A stretch of DNA of 64,000 bases from Paenibacillus xylanexedens. GTDB taxonomy: Bacteria > Bacillota > Bacilli > Paenibacillales > Paenibacillaceae. Position 1 is the stretch's first letter, and the number at the start of each line of letters is the position of its first letter. Of the stretch, positions 44,330 to 54,156 are shown one piece after another. The stretch lies in contig NZ_VEBF01000002.1 in the NCBI RefSeq assembly GCF_007676705.1, positions 930,001 to 994,000 on the forward strand. The letters are read 5' to 3'. Both the position numbers and the translations under genes were made by a program. The notes under the pieces were generated by a model that was not told the origin of the DNA, did not search any database, and saw nothing but the letters and a program-made list of their open reading frames with translations.

Positions 44330-44518
44330 ATGTCTCGCAAATGTTATGTGACAGGTAAGAAACCGGGCACCGGTAACCACGTATCCCACGCTAACAACCG
44401 TAACCGTCGTACTTGGGGCGTAAACGTTCAGAAGGTCCGCATTCTCGTTGACGGCAAACCAAAACGTGTATACGTAAGCACCCGTGCACTGAAAGCCGGT
44501 AAAGTGACTCGCGTATAA
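44330..44518 (+). CDS. rpmB: 50S ribosomal protein L28
   Basis: 62 residues, typical length. [22 protein letters not shown] and the basic core [26 protein letters not shown] mark bL28. The four-Cys zinc ribbon of some homologues is absent; only Cys5 remains. AGGAGGTG lies 7 nt upstream of ATG. It is the only plus-strand gene in the right-hand core block, with its own promoter and terminator. Confidence 0.98.
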   Translation: MSRKCYVTGKKPGTGNHVSHANNRNRRTWGVNVQKVRILVDGKPKRVYVSTRALKAGKVTRV

Positions 44519-44548
44519 TCACGCAAAGCTACTATAAATCGGGTAAGC

Positions 44549-44582
44549 AAAAAGCACCTTGTTCCTTGCAGGTGCTTTTTTG
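44549..44582 (+). terminator. rpmB terminator
   Basis: AAAAAGCACCT (44549-44559) pairs with AGGTGCTTTTT (44570-44580), loop of 10 nt, T-run included in the stem and continuing one base. Confidence 0.88.
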
Positions 44583-44711
44583 GTATTCAGAAAAGGGATC
44601 TTGAATACGCTCATTAACATGTGGATGGCCGCCGCATGGCGCTTCGCAGGTACGAATTCCAGATAAGCCTGAGCCAAAGCGGCGGTATTCCCTGTTACCT
44701 TATCAATCTGA

Positions 44712-44792
44712 TCAGTTCTTTTGAAACGTATTAAGAATCGCCTTTACAAACCCTCCCAAAAACTTCGGCAGTTTGAATGTGTAAAATTTCAT
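44712..44792 (-). CDS. spoVM: stage V sporulation protein M (26-residue peptide)
   Basis: A 26-codon gene, ATG at 44792, TGA at 44714..44712, with GGGAGGG 6 nt upstream. The peptide starts MKFYTFKLPKFLGGFV and ends ILNTFQKN, nearly the same as B. subtilis SpoVM, an amphipathic helix that recognises the convex forespore membrane and anchors the spore coat via SpoIVA. It lies tail-to-tail with rpmB, as a neighbour of rpmB/rpe as in B. subtilis. A terminator (44900..44866) isolates it from the rpe operon, so it needs its own promoter, presumably mother-cell sigma-E; CATAGGAT about 40 nt upstream is a weak -10 match. Confidence 0.95.
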   Translation of the reverse strand: MKFYTFKLPKFLGGFVKAILNTFQKN

Positions 44793-44865
44793 AATTCACC
44801 CTCCCCATCATGCTCATGCGTCCGCCGTATCCTATGCTCCAGGCCTTCTTTACCTCAAACACGAC

Positions 44866-44900
44866 AAAAAAGGCTACATGAGAAACCTGCTCATGTAACC
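44866..44900 (-). terminator. terminator of the prpC-prkC-rsgA-rpe operon
   Basis: On the minus strand GGTTACATGAG (44900..44890) pairs with CTCATGTAGCC (44882..44872), one mismatch, followed by TTTTTT (44871..44866). Confidence 0.85.
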
Positions 44901-44959
44901 ATATTTATGCGGAACCTTCGATCCCTATTCCACAATGACAAGCCCGAAGATTAGGTCAT

Positions 44960-45211
44960 TTACGTTTGGGAAGGAATGTATTGATAGACAGCGATCATGA
45001 AAACACTCAGTAAATAATACAGTATGCTGAATATAACAAAAGTAACCCGATGTCCCGTACGATCAAATTTGCGGAAATACATAATAACAACGCCCACCCC
45101 GATCAATGACGTAATGGCATTATACGGGGATTGAATAACCGCAAACAAAGCAAGCACGAGTCCCGTCGCAAGACTCGCAGCCATCGTCCACAGCGTCTCC
45201 TTAAGGGTCAT
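44960..45211 (-). CDS. small membrane protein downstream of rpe
   Basis: 83 residues with three hydrophobic segments (ASLATGLVLALFAVI; AITSLIGVGVVIMYF; FVIFSILYYLLSVFMIAVY). It starts 3 nt after the rpe stop with GAGGGC as ribosome site inside the end of rpe, so it is the last gene of that operon. In B. subtilis the thiamine pyrophosphokinase gene thiN follows rpe at this place; here there is none. I do not recognise the family. Confidence 0.75.
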   Translation of the reverse strand: MTLKETLWTMAASLATGLVLALFAVIQSPYNAITSLIGVGVVIMYFRKFDRTGHRVTFVIFSILYYLLSVFMIAVYQYIPSQT

Positions 45212-45214
45212 AGA

Positions 45215-45874
45215 TTAGCCCTCGTAGCTACGGCGAATTTCAGTAATCGCAGCAGCACGATCCTCACGGCCAAATACAGCACTTCCGGCAACGAGTACAT
45301 CTGCTCCAGCTTCCACCACAAGCGGGGCTGTGTCGGCAGCAATTCCGCCATCTACTTCGATATGTACATCATGGCGTCCCTTTTCATTCAACCAGGTACG
45401 AATCTGCTTGATTTTGTTCATGGTACCCGAGATAAATGCCTGTCCGCCAAAACCAGGATTTACTGTCATGACCAGAACCATGTCAACATCATCAAGAACT
45501 TCCAGAATGGCACTAGCTGGCGTTCCCGGATTAAGGGCTACTCCTGCTTTTACTCCCTGCTCCTTGATCAGATGAATAACGCGGTGCAGATGTACACAAG
45601 CCTCAGCATGAACGGTAATTACCGCTGCGCCCGCTTTGGCAAATTCCTCAACATAACGCTCCGGATTCTCAATCATCAAATGCACATCGAGCGGCAAGCT
45701 TGTATGTGGAGCGATCGCCTTTACAATCGCAGGTCCAAGCGTAATATTAGGGACGAAATGACCGTCCATAACGTCAACATGAATCCAGTCTCCTCCTGCA
45801 GCTTGGGCTTCTGCTACTTCCGCACCAAGTCGGGCAAAATCAGCTGATAATATCGATGGGGCAATTTTAATCAT
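45215..45874 (-). CDS. rpe: ribulose-phosphate 3-epimerase
   Basis: 219 residues, full length. Interconverts ribulose 5-phosphate and xylulose 5-phosphate in the pentose phosphate pathway. Barrel motifs [31 protein letters not shown] (metal-binding His and Asp), [19 protein letters not shown] and EVDGGI. Begins 1 nt after the rsgA stop. Confidence 0.97.
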   Translation of the reverse strand: MIKIAPSILSADFARLGAEVAEAQAAGGDWIHVDVMDGHFVPNITLGPAIVKAIAPHTSLPLDVHLMIENPERYVEEFAKAGAAVITVHAEACVHLHRVIHLIKEQGVKAGVALNPGTPASAILEVLDDVDMVLVMTVNPGFGGQAFISGTMNKIKQIRTWLNEKGRHDVHIEVDGGIAADTAPLVVEAGADVLVAGSAVFGREDRAAAITEIRRSYEG

Positions 45875-45875
45875 G

Positions 45876-46784
45876 TTAATACCTCCGCTTCTTATCTTTC
45901 ATTTCGGTAAGGAACAGCACATAGTGCTGATATCGGCTTTCGGAGATTAGACCTTCCTCCTTGGCCGCAAGCACACGACAGCCTGGTTCATGTGTATGGG
46001 TACAGCCTCGGAACTTGCACTGATCTGCAAACTGGGCAAATTCCCGGAAACAAGTAGAGAGTTCCTCCACACCGATCTCTAGAAAGTCCAGTTGGCTGAA
46101 TCCCGGCGTATCTGCGACGAACCCGCCATTATCCAGGGGTATAAGTTCCACGTGTCTGGTGGTATGTTTCCCTCGTCCGAGACGCATGCTGATCGCATTT
46201 GTCTCCAGCGTCAGGCCCGGCATCAATGCATTTAACATCGAAGACTTGCCCACACCGGATTGTCCGGAGAATACGCTGATCTTACCAGCCAGACGGTCTC
46301 TGAGCAATTCACTGCCTTCACCGGTACGTGAACTTGTCGAGATTACTTCGTAACCCACCTGTTCATACAATGCCTTCACTTCAGCAATGGTATCTTTGGC
46401 TGGATCTGCCAAATCCAGTTTGGTCAACACAATGAGTGCATCCAGTCCCGCCTGCTCGATGTGAACAAGGAACTTGTCCAACAGATTTAGGTTCATATCC
46501 GGTTCCTTCACAGAGAACACGAGAACAGCCAAACTTACATTGGCTACAGGAGGACGGATAAGTTCCGTCTCACGCTTCCGAATTTCATCTACCGTTCCTT
46601 CTCCGTTCTCAGTCAACATGTAGCTGACGCGATCACCTACAAGCGGTGATGTTCCCCGCTTTCTGAAGATACCTCTGGCTCTGCATTGAACGGCGGAACC
46701 TTCAACCGAAGGAACCCCGTTGTCTTCCACTGGCATGACATAATAGTAACCGCTTAGCGCTTTAACGATGATACCTTCTGGCAT
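45876..46784 (-). CDS. rsgA: ribosome biogenesis GTPase RsgA (CpgA)
   Basis: 302 residues. N-terminal OB fold ([15 protein letters not shown]), circularly permuted GTPase with G4 TKLDLAD, G1 [15 protein letters not shown]3 DTPGF, and the C-terminal zinc site (C-x-H-x-[11 protein letters not shown]). Acts in late 30S maturation. ATG at 46784 with AAAGGAGG upstream. The gene order prkC-rsgA-rpe is that of B. subtilis, where CpgA is a PrkC substrate. Confidence 0.96.
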   Translation of the reverse strand: MPEGIIVKALSGYYYVMPVEDNGVPSVEGSAVQCRARGIFRKRGTSPLVGDRVSYMLTENGEGTVDEIRKRETELIRPPVANVSLAVLVFSVKEPDMNLNLLDKFLVHIEQAGLDALIVLTKLDLADPAKDTIAEVKALYEQVGYEVISTSSRTGEGSELLRDRLAGKISVFSGQSGVGKSSMLNALMPGLTLETNAISMRLGRGKHTTRHVELIPLDNGGFVADTPGFSQLDFLEIGVEELSTCFREFAQFADQCKFRGCTHTHEPGCRVLAAKEEGLISESRYQHYVLFLTEMKDKKRRY

Positions 46785-46864
46785 AGCTCCGTCGCCCTCC
46801 TTTAGATGGTGGTACATTTACTCCAGACGCCAGCATAAGCCGCCCTTATGGACGGCTTGATGCG

Positions 46865-49057
46865 TTAACGACTTCCGTTTTCTTTTTCTTTTCCTTTGCC
46901 ATGACCTTTATCGTTATTCAGGGCAGAGGTATCTTCCTCTTCATTGTCACCCTCACCATCTGCCGGTGTAGACTCAGGCTCACCCTCCTGGTTCGGGTCA
47001 ACACTGCCTTCTTCACCACTACCTGCACCCGGATCAGGCTCATTCTCTGGCGGTGGCTGTGTGCTTTGTTCCGGGTCAATGGAAGGTACAATCACTGTTC
47101 CGTTTTTGGCTTCACTGTAGGAGACAAGATACGTGTCCAGGAACTGTCCATCTCGATACACGGACACAGCCCCATTTTCATTTGGAGCGAGCACAAGGGG
47201 AATAGTCAGCATCTGGGTTGAATTGACGGTGCGAGTTCCCCATTCCTGATTCTTGCCGCGTGCGTCTTCATATGTGATACGGATTTTACTGTTTTTGCCC
47301 TCTTCTTTGGGTGATACATTGATATCAAAAGGATATTGCAGCGCTTCAGGCGGATACCCTGTACTGATAAAGATCGTAATCTTATCGCCAGGACGTACGT
47401 CTGTGCCCGCTTCCACAGGCCATTGCTGCGTCACTTTGCCCTTTTCCACCGTATAACTTAGTTCTTCCTGCACCTGAGCTAGTTCCAGTCCAGCAGATTT
47501 AATTTTTTCTTCGGCTTCACTGCGGGTAAGGTTTTTCAGATCAGGCATTTTGATCGTTTCAGCGCCTTTACTTACGGTTAACTCAATCTGAACCGCCTCT
47601 GGATCGAATTCCTCATTGACGCCAGGTGTCTGGGAAATAACAGTACCTGAAGCCACATCATTGGAGAAATCATCTTTCCGCTGAATCTGATCTTCCTTAA
47701 TACCAAGCTTAGTCAATTTCTTGACAGCTTCATCATAAGTCTCTTGTTTGACATCAATCATCTTCAGCAGTTCTTTTTCAGCACCAACACTGATCTGGAC
47801 CTCGGAACCTTCTTTGACGACATCTCCTTCTTTTCTGCTCTGGTCAAAGACAATACCGGGTTCGACACCTTCCTGATACAGACGGATGATCTCATCACTG
47901 ACGACGAGTCCTTTCTCCTCAAGTATTTCCCGAGCCTTTTCTTCCGTCTGGGTGATCACGTTAGGCACGGTAACTTCAGGTACAACCAGCATACCCTTGA
48001 CATACCATACAACGCCCACCATGGCGATTAGAATAAGAACGGTTAATGAAATGAGTAGTGCTGGCTTCTTCCAGCTCTTGGATTTCGCCTTACCCTTGCC
48101 AGTTTCTTCGTCAGACTCCATCACTGGCACTGCACCGGTCGATGTAACTCCGCGCGGTTCAGGCTTGATCGCTGGCATGACGCGAGTCTGGTCTATATCA
48201 TCCTCATCCGGAAAATCAATCTTCGTTTCATTGCGTCTCTCCGGCATCAGGCAAGTTTCCAGATCGGTCTGCATTTCTTTGGCTGACTGATAACGTTCCT
48301 GCGGATTTTTGCGCATCGATTTCAGAATGACATTTTCCACACTTTGCGGAATCAATGGATTGAATTTGCGTGGTTCATCGAACTCTTCCTGCAAATGCTT
48401 CAACGCTACACTGATTGGACTTTCTCCCAAGAACGGAAGTTGCCCAGTCAGCATTTGGTACAATACGATACCAAGAGAATATAAGTCCGATTTTTCGCCC
48501 GTCACGATGCCTTTGGCATGCTCCGGTGAGAAGTAATGCACAGAACCGACTACGGAACCTGTCTGCGTAATCGTTGTAGAAGTAACGGCACGAGCGATCC
48601 CGAAATCTGTTACCTTCACACGGCCATTCCGGCCAATTAATATATTATGGGGTTTGATATCCCGATGAATGATTTGATTATGATGTGCATGATCAAGCGC
48701 ATCTGCGATCTGGGAAGCAATTCTTACCGACTCGTCCACCTGCAGAGGCGCACGTTCTTTAATGATTTCATTCAGGTTTTTGCCTTCCACATACTCCATG
48801 ACAATATAATGAACGTCATCTTCCTGTCCCACGTCATAAATACTGACTACATTCGGATGAGACAGTGAGGCTGCCGATTGTGCTTCCCTGCGGAAACGGC
48901 GAATAAACTCTTCGTCATGCACAAACTGTTGTCTAAGGACTTTGATCGCTACATTCCGGTTCAGCAGAAGATCCTGGGCTTTGTACACGAGAGCCATGCC
49001 GCCACCCCCGACTCGCTCAATCACTTCATATCGTCCGCCTAGCTGGTGCCCAATCAT
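46865..49057 (-). CDS. prkC: membrane Ser/Thr protein kinase with PASTA repeats (PrkC/Stk1)
   Basis: 730 residues. Cytosolic Hanks kinase (10-270) with the glycine loop GGGGMALVYK, Lys39, HRDIKPHN (Asp133) and DFG (151-153); a Thr-rich activation loop (TSTTITQTGS). A juxtamembrane tail, one helix (ALLISLTVLILIAMVGVVWYV, ~335-357), three PASTA repeats (~365-570) that bind muropeptides, then a C-terminal domain and an acidic Gly/Pro/Glu-rich tail. Controls germination and cell-wall responses in relatives. Its start overlaps the prpC stop by ATGA. Confidence 0.96.
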   Translation of the reverse strand: MIGHQLGGRYEVIERVGGGGMALVYKAQDLLLNRNVAIKVLRQQFVHDEEFIRRFRREAQSAASLSHPNVVSIYDVGQEDDVHYIVMEYVEGKNLNEIIKERAPLQVDESVRIASQIADALDHAHHNQIIHRDIKPHNILIGRNGRVKVTDFGIARAVTSTTITQTGSVVGSVHYFSPEHAKGIVTGEKSDLYSLGIVLYQMLTGQLPFLGESPISVALKHLQEEFDEPRKFNPLIPQSVENVILKSMRKNPQERYQSAKEMQTDLETCLMPERRNETKIDFPDEDDIDQTRVMPAIKPEPRGVTSTGAVPVMESDEETGKGKAKSKSWKKPALLISLTVLILIAMVGVVWYVKGMLVVPEVTVPNVITQTEEKAREILEEKGLVVSDEIIRLYQEGVEPGIVFDQSRKEGDVVKEGSEVQISVGAEKELLKMIDVKQETYDEAVKKLTKLGIKEDQIQRKDDFSNDVASGTVISQTPGVNEEFDPEAVQIELTVSKGAETIKMPDLKNLTRSEAEEKIKSAGLELAQVQEELSYTVEKGKVTQQWPVEAGTDVRPGDKITIFISTGYPPEALQYPFDINVSPKEEGKNSKIRITYEDARGKNQEWGTRTVNSTQMLTIPLVLAPNENGAVSVYRDGQFLDTYLVSYSEAKNGTVIVPSIDPEQSTQPPPENEPDPGAGSGEEGSVDPNQEGEPESTPADGEGDNEEEDTSALNNDKGHGKGKEKENGSR

Positions 49058-49830
49058 GACTCACACCCCGTTTCCGTATCCACGGAACCTTCCTTCTGCA
49101 ACTCGAACAATGCAACCGTGATGTTATCGTCTCCACCAGCAAGTAAAGCCAACTGAAGCAGTCGGTCTGCACGATCTTCCAATGCCAGTTCCTGATTGCC
49201 GGCAACCTGAATAATCTGCTCATTGCTGACCAGGTTACTGAGACCGTCACTGCACAGGAGAAGAACTTCGCCTTCCTCCAGCTTAACGGTATCCAGATCC
49301 ACCTTCACTTCGGCATCTGTTCCAAGCGCACGAGTCAGCACGTTGCGACGTGGGTGATGTGACACATCCTCTTTACTGATCTGGCCGTTTTTGAACAATT
49401 CATTCACCAGTGTATGGTCCTCGGTCAGCTGGATCACAGCTTTATTCGCAATTTTGTAAGCTCTGCTATCACCGATGTGTCCAATCACACCTTCCGTATC
49501 GTTCAATAACGCTGCAACCACCGTTGTTCCCATGTTGTGGTACTTGTCATCTGTAGATGCCGTGCGGAATATAACTTCGTTGGCATGCAAAATAGCATCG
49601 CTGAGAGCTGCAGACAGAGACGCATGCGACAGACCTGGTTCCAGCGTTCCCAGATCGTGCACCAACGTCTCCACTGCCAAGCGGCTTGCCGTATCCCCTG
49701 CAAGATGTCCACCCATGCCATCGGCAACAATACCCAGAATATATCCTGTATCGAGATTACGAATCCAGGCTGAATCTTCATTCACCGAACGCACCCGTCC
49801 GATATGGCTCACATGAACTGTTTTGATCAA
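49054..49830 (-). CDS. prpC: PP2C-family protein phosphatase (PrpC/Stp1)
   Basis: 258 residues. VRSVNEDSAWI, GIVADGMGGHLAGDTAS, GHIGDSRAY, LLCSDGLSN and GGDDNITV are the metal-site motifs of bacterial PP2C phosphatases. Reverses phosphorylation by PrkC, whose gene overlaps it. TTG start with GAGGTG 8 nt upstream, the site overlapping the end of rlmN. Confidence 0.96.
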   Translation of the reverse strand: MIKTVHVSHIGRVRSVNEDSAWIRNLDTGYILGIVADGMGGHLAGDTASRLAVETLVHDLGTLEPGLSHASLSAALSDAILHANEVIFRTASTDDKYHNMGTTVVAALLNDTEGVIGHIGDSRAYKIANKAVIQLTEDHTLVNELFKNGQISKEDVSHHPRRNVLTRALGTDAEVKVDLDTVKLEEGEVLLLCSDGLSNLVSNEQIIQVAGNQELALEDRADRLLQLALLAGGDDNITVALFELQKEGSVDTETGCES

Positions 49831-49837
49831 AACGTTC

Positions 49838-50878
49838 TCACCTCAACTCCATATGCTTTGCACGAAGCTGACCGCAAGCGGCAGCAATATCATGTCCCTG
49901 TTCACGACGAATGGTTACATTAACACCCTGTTCCGAGAGAATCTTCTGAAAATTGAAAATGTCGCTTCTCGATGTTCTTACATACTTGCGTTCAGGAACA
50001 TGGTTAACCGGAATCAGATTCACGTGGCACAACATGTTCTTAAGCACGCTTGCCAGTTCTGCTGCATGCTCTGGCTGGTCGTTTACCCCACCAATGAGTG
50101 CATATTCAAACGTAATTCTCCGACCTGTTTTGGCCAGATAATAACGAAGGGACTCCATCACGTCTTCAAAAGGAAAACGACGGTTAACCGGCATCAATTT
50201 CGAACGCAATGCATCATTCGGTGCATGGATCGAAATGGCGAGGTTGATCTGTGTATCTTCATCCGCAAACTTGTAGATGTTCGGAACGATCCCGCTCGTT
50301 GAAACTGTGATATGACGCTGACCGATATTCAGTCCTTTTTCATGAATCATAATGCGCAAGAAAGTCATCGTTGCTTCATAGTTTTCGAAAGGTTCACCCG
50401 AACCCATGATTACGATGCTGCTGACACGCTCACCGCGTTCATCCAAAATTTTCTGAGCCTGTACAACCTGTGCAACAATCTCACCAGCCGTAAGGTTACG
50501 CTTGAGTCCACCCAACGTGGACGCACAGAACGTACAACCAATACGACATCCAACCTGTGTGGTTACACAGATACTGTTTCCGTAGTTGTGCTTCATAATT
50601 ACTGTCTCAATGGCATGATCATCATGAAGACCAAAGAGGAATTTAACCGTTCCATCCTTGGATTCAAACTTGGTAATTTCCTTAAGCGTTACAAATTCAA
50701 ATTGCTCTGTCAGCTTTTCACGCAATGGCTTGGACAGATTGGTCATTTCACTGAAATCATTCACGCGTTTTACATAAATCCAGTCAAAGATTTGGCCACC
50801 GCGAAACGCCGGCTCCCCATTCTCCACAGCCCATTGCTGCAGTTCTTCCAGAGAATAATCATATATAAAAGGTTTCAT
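49838..50878 (-). CDS. rlmN: 23S rRNA (A2503-C2)/tRNA (A37-C2) methyltransferase RlmN
   Basis: 346 residues. Radical-SAM cluster Cys111, Cys115 and Cys118 ([11 protein letters not shown]), GEPFENY, and the C-terminal Cys in the AAACGQL tail, which forms the methyl-transfer intermediate. First gene of the rlmN-prpC-prkC-rsgA-rpe unit, with only 7 nt to prpC. Confidence 0.97.
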   Translation of the reverse strand: MKPFIYDYSLEELQQWAVENGEPAFRGGQIFDWIYVKRVNDFSEMTNLSKPLREKLTEQFEFVTLKEITKFESKDGTVKFLFGLHDDHAIETVIMKHNYGNSICVTTQVGCRIGCTFCASTLGGLKRNLTAGEIVAQVVQAQKILDERGERVSSIVIMGSGEPFENYEATMTFLRIMIHEKGLNIGQRHITVSTSGIVPNIYKFADEDTQINLAISIHAPNDALRSKLMPVNRRFPFEDVMESLRYYLAKTGRRITFEYALIGGVNDQPEHAAELASVLKNMLCHVNLIPVNHVPERKYVRTSRSDIFNFQKILSEQGVNVTIRREQGHDIAAACGQLRAKHMELR

Positions 50879-51083
50879 TTTGTTGTCAACACCTATTCCT
50901 TCTTTTCTTTTCGTTTGGCTTCTACTTTACGTTCCATTCGTCCTATTCTATCACAAAGACCACTTTACATCCATGTATACCCTTGATGTCTGTACTTCAT
51001 GCATTATAACACCTCAATGCCACCATCGCACCCTGTCATCCCTTTTGTCTGACCAAAATCTCGATGTCCCATCACAAAGAAAT

Positions 51084-51105
51084 CCGCCGAAGTTCCCCTC
51101 GGCGG
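51084..51105 (-). terminator. terminator after rsmB
   Basis: CCGCCGA (51084-51090) pairs with TCGGCGG (51099-51105) around an 8-nt loop; on the minus strand ATTTCTTT follows. It separates the priA-def-fmt-rsmB unit from rlmN. Confidence 0.7.
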
Positions 51106-51131
51106 TCATCCTTCCGTGCTCTATTAAACTG

Positions 51132-52589
51132 TTATTCCACTGTTTTTGTCAACCGTGCGATGAAAAATCCGTCGCTGTGAGCGTATTGTGGCAAAATCTG
51201 AACGCCACCGTTGACGACCTTCAAGTTCTCTGTCTCCGCTTCGGACCAGACAGACGTTTCCACAGGACTATATTCCGGATGTCGCTTCAAGAAGTCTGCA
51301 ACCATATCCTCATTCTCAGCAGGCTCAATCGTACACGTGCTATAAACCAGAATACCGCCTGGTTTTAACAACGGGGCAACCCGATCAAGCAGTTCACGCT
51401 GCAGGCCTGCGATATCTTCGATATCTTCTACGGATTTGGTCCATTTCACGTCTGGCTTGCGACGAATAACACCGAGACCGGAACATGGTGCATCCAGCAA
51501 AATACGGTCAAACGACGCTTCCGGGTACCGCTCATTCAGATCAAGAGCATCCCCTGTTACAGCATCGATGCAACTTAGACCGAGACGCTCCGCCTGTTCC
51601 AGGATCAGCTGGCGCTTGTGAGCATGTACATCGTTAGCGACAATACGACCGCGATCGTGCATTTTCTCCGCCATGTGAGCTGTTTTACCCCCTGGCGCTG
51701 CGCAGCAATCCAATACGAGCTGGTCTTCTTCAGGCGCAACCGCTTCAGCGACGAGCATGGAACTTTCGTCCTGTACAGAGAACAATCCGTCCCGATACCA
51801 GGACGTTAGAGCCATGTTTCCGCCACTACGTACAAGAATACCATCGGAACTCAGCCGAGAAGCTTCAACAACTGCACCTGTGCTGCTCATCTCATGCATC
51901 AGTTTCTCCCGTGTGGTCATCGTAGTGTTGACCCGAACACTCACCGCTGGCGGCTCGTTATTCGCACGACAGATCGCTTCCGCCGTCTCCTCGCCGTACT
52001 GGGCAATCCAGCGTTCTACCATCCATAACGGGTGGGAATGCTCAAGTGAAATACGCTCGGCAGCGGGCAGATGTTCTGGAATACGAAGTTGATCCCGATT
52101 GCGGATCATATTGCGGAGCACTCCATTCACCATGCCCGAGATTCCCTGATGACCCAGTTTCTTGGCCAGATTGACCGCTTCGCTCACCACGGCATGCTCC
52201 GGAATACGATCCAGGTATATCATCTGATATACACTAATCCGTAGCAGGCTGCGGACCCAAGGTTGCAGTTTGGATACCCCTTTGGCAACGTAACGTTCCA
52301 AGAAGTAATCAAGTGTATTCAATCTAGCAATTGTTCCGTACACCAATTCGGTAGCTAGTCCGGCATCTGCGGGGCTTAAATCCGCCTCTTTCAAACGACG
52401 GTTCAACTCCAGATTACTATATGCTCCATCTTGCTCAACTGCACTGAGCACCTTCACTGCCAAGGCACGAGCAGATGTTTTGGGTTTCTGGGAGCGAGAT
52501 GCACCATTAGCGGAAGCATTTCCTGCGCCACCCACTTTACCTGAATTCGGACGACGGTTTCCTTCACGCCCCGATGTATTACCGCTCAT
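51132..52589 (-). CDS. rsmB: 16S rRNA (C967-C5) methyltransferase RsmB
   Basis: 485 residues. A basic Gly/Asn/Ser-rich extension (~1-38), NusB-like RNA-binding domain (~40-170), then the SAM methyltransferase (VLDCCAAPGGKTAHMAE; catalytic Cys in LDAPCSGLGVIRRKPD and YSTCTIEPAEN). Start overlaps the fmt stop (ATGA). Confidence 0.96.
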   Translation of the reverse strand: MSGNTSGREGNRRPNSGKVGGAGNASANGASRSQKPKTSARALAVKVLSAVEQDGAYSNLELNRRLKEADLSPADAGLATELVYGTIARLNTLDYFLERYVAKGVSKLQPWVRSLLRISVYQMIYLDRIPEHAVVSEAVNLAKKLGHQGISGMVNGVLRNMIRNRDQLRIPEHLPAAERISLEHSHPLWMVERWIAQYGEETAEAICRANNEPPAVSVRVNTTMTTREKLMHEMSSTGAVVEASRLSSDGILVRSGGNMALTSWYRDGLFSVQDESSMLVAEAVAPEEDQLVLDCCAAPGGKTAHMAEKMHDRGRIVANDVHAHKRQLILEQAERLGLSCIDAVTGDALDLNERYPEASFDRILLDAPCSGLGVIRRKPDVKWTKSVEDIEDIAGLQRELLDRVAPLLKPGGILVYSTCTIEPAENEDMVADFLKRHPEYSPVETSVWSEAETENLKVVNGGVQILPQYAHSDGFFIARLTKTVE

Positions 52590-53539
52590 CGCAGCACCAT
52601 TCCAGGTTTCAGTGTACCACCGCGAGCAAAGTCAGCGGCTTGCATCACCTTTTTGCCTGCAGGCTGCACCTCAGTTAACCAAAGCGAGCCATTACCTGTA
52701 CGAACTTCAATCCCTGCTTTGTTCAATTGCAACACCGTTCCCGGCTCTGCTTGTCCAGCATCCGAAGAAGTTGCCAGATCCACCTGATCGGGGTTAGCCG
52801 CAGCCCAGATCTTGAAGACCTGATCATCCCACATCGTAAATGCACCCGAAAATGGCACAAGGCCGCGGATCTGATTGAACAATTCACGTGAAGTACGACT
52901 CCAGTCCATTTTCTCGTCTTCTCGAGTCAGATTACGAGCATACGAAGCTTCGGCATCATCCTGAGGGACAGCCGTTGTCTCGCCCGCAATCAAACGTGGC
53001 ATTTCTGCCTGAAGCAGTTTGGAACCAGCCTCACTTAATTTATCAAACATCGACCCTGATGTATCTTCATCCGTAATCGGCAGTTCCACACGCGAGATCA
53101 TATCTCCGGTATCCAGGCCTTCAGCCATATACATCAATGTGACTCCTGTCACGGATTCTCCGTTAATAATGGAACGTTGGATCGGGGCTCCTCCACGATA
53201 TTTCGGTAAAAGAGAGCCATGCACGTTCACACAACCGCGAACAGGCATATCCAGCACGGCTTTGGGCAGAATCTGTCCAAAGGCCGCGGTCACGATCAGA
53301 TCCGGCTTCCATTCAGCCAAGCGTGCTACGGCTTCCGGATCACGCAATTTAACAGGTTGAAACACCGGCAGACCGTGGCGTTCTGCCGCGGCCTTAACCG
53401 GTGTTGGCGTAAGTACTTTTTTGCGCCCCTGTGGTTTATCAGGCTGAGTCACCACACCAACCACATTGTATCCCTCTGCAATCAACATATCGAGAGAAGG
53501 AACTGCAAATTCAGGTGTTCCCATAAAAACAATATTCAA
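52586..53539 (-). CDS. fmt: methionyl-tRNA formyltransferase
   Basis: 317 residues. NIVFMGTPEFAVPSL, VVTQPDKPQGR, NVHGSLLPKYRGGAPIQRSIINGE (Asn-His-Asp type active site, here with His of NVHGSLLP) and VTLMYMAEGLDTGD. Formylates initiator Met-tRNA. TTG at 53539 has AAGGAG 7 nt upstream and gives the canonical start; GTG at 53548 overlaps that site. Its partner def lies 12 nt upstream. Confidence 0.96.
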   Translation of the reverse strand: MNIVFMGTPEFAVPSLDMLIAEGYNVVGVVTQPDKPQGRKKVLTPTPVKAAAERHGLPVFQPVKLRDPEAVARLAEWKPDLIVTAAFGQILPKAVLDMPVRGCVNVHGSLLPKYRGGAPIQRSIINGESVTGVTLMYMAEGLDTGDMISRVELPITDEDTSGSMFDKLSEAGSKLLQAEMPRLIAGETTAVPQDDAEASYARNLTREDEKMDWSRTSRELFNQIRGLVPFSGAFTMWDDQVFKIWAAANPDQVDLATSSDAGQAEPGTVLQLNKAGIEVRTGNGSLWLTEVQPAGKKVMQAADFARGGTLKPGMVLR

Positions 53540-53551
53540 ATCGATCACTCC

Positions 53552-54040
53552 TTAATTACGACGCGGTCCCGTTTGATCTGCTGCAATTTCGTACACTTTC
53601 TCGGCGATATCCGTAAAGAGTACGCCATCCAGATGATCAATTTCATGCTGGAATGCGCGGGACAGCAGGCCACTACCCGTAATAATCAACTCTTTACCTT
53701 CACGATCCAGACCTTTGACTGTCACAGTCTCAAAACGGCGAACGTCACCATTAATTCCAGGGATACTCAGACAACCTTCCGGTCCGAATTGCTCTCCCTC
53801 ACTTGCAATAATCTCCGGGTTAATCATCTTGATCAGCCCTTGCTCATCACCTGCGTCAATTACGATCAGACGTTTCAAAATGCCGACCTGTGGTGCCGCA
53901 AGACCCACACCTTCCGCATCGTACATGGTGTCAGCCATATCATCCAGCAATTTTTGTACGTTTGGTGTAATTTTGGTTACTTCTTTGGCTCTCTTGTGGA
54001 GCACCTCATCTGGTTCTTGAACGATAATGCGAATCGACAT
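53552..54040 (-). CDS. def: peptide deformylase
   Basis: 162 residues. Three metal-site motifs: GVGLAAPQ (44-51), EGCLS with Cys90, and QHEIDHLDG with His132 and His136. Removes the formyl group from new proteins. Confidence 0.97.
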   Translation of the reverse strand: MSIRIIVQEPDEVLHKRAKEVTKITPNVQKLLDDMADTMYDAEGVGLAAPQVGILKRLIVIDAGDEQGLIKMINPEIIASEGEQFGPEGCLSIPGINGDVRRFETVTVKGLDREGKELIITGSGLLSRAFQHEIDHLDGVLFTDIAEKVYEIAADQTGPRRN

Positions 54041-54156
54041 GTTGTAAGCACCTTCCTAATCCTCATCATAATTTCAGGACGATATCTGTATTTTTGGGTA
54101 TTCATTTTTAATCTATGTTTATACCGCTTGTTTACATCCGCATTGCTGCAAAATGC

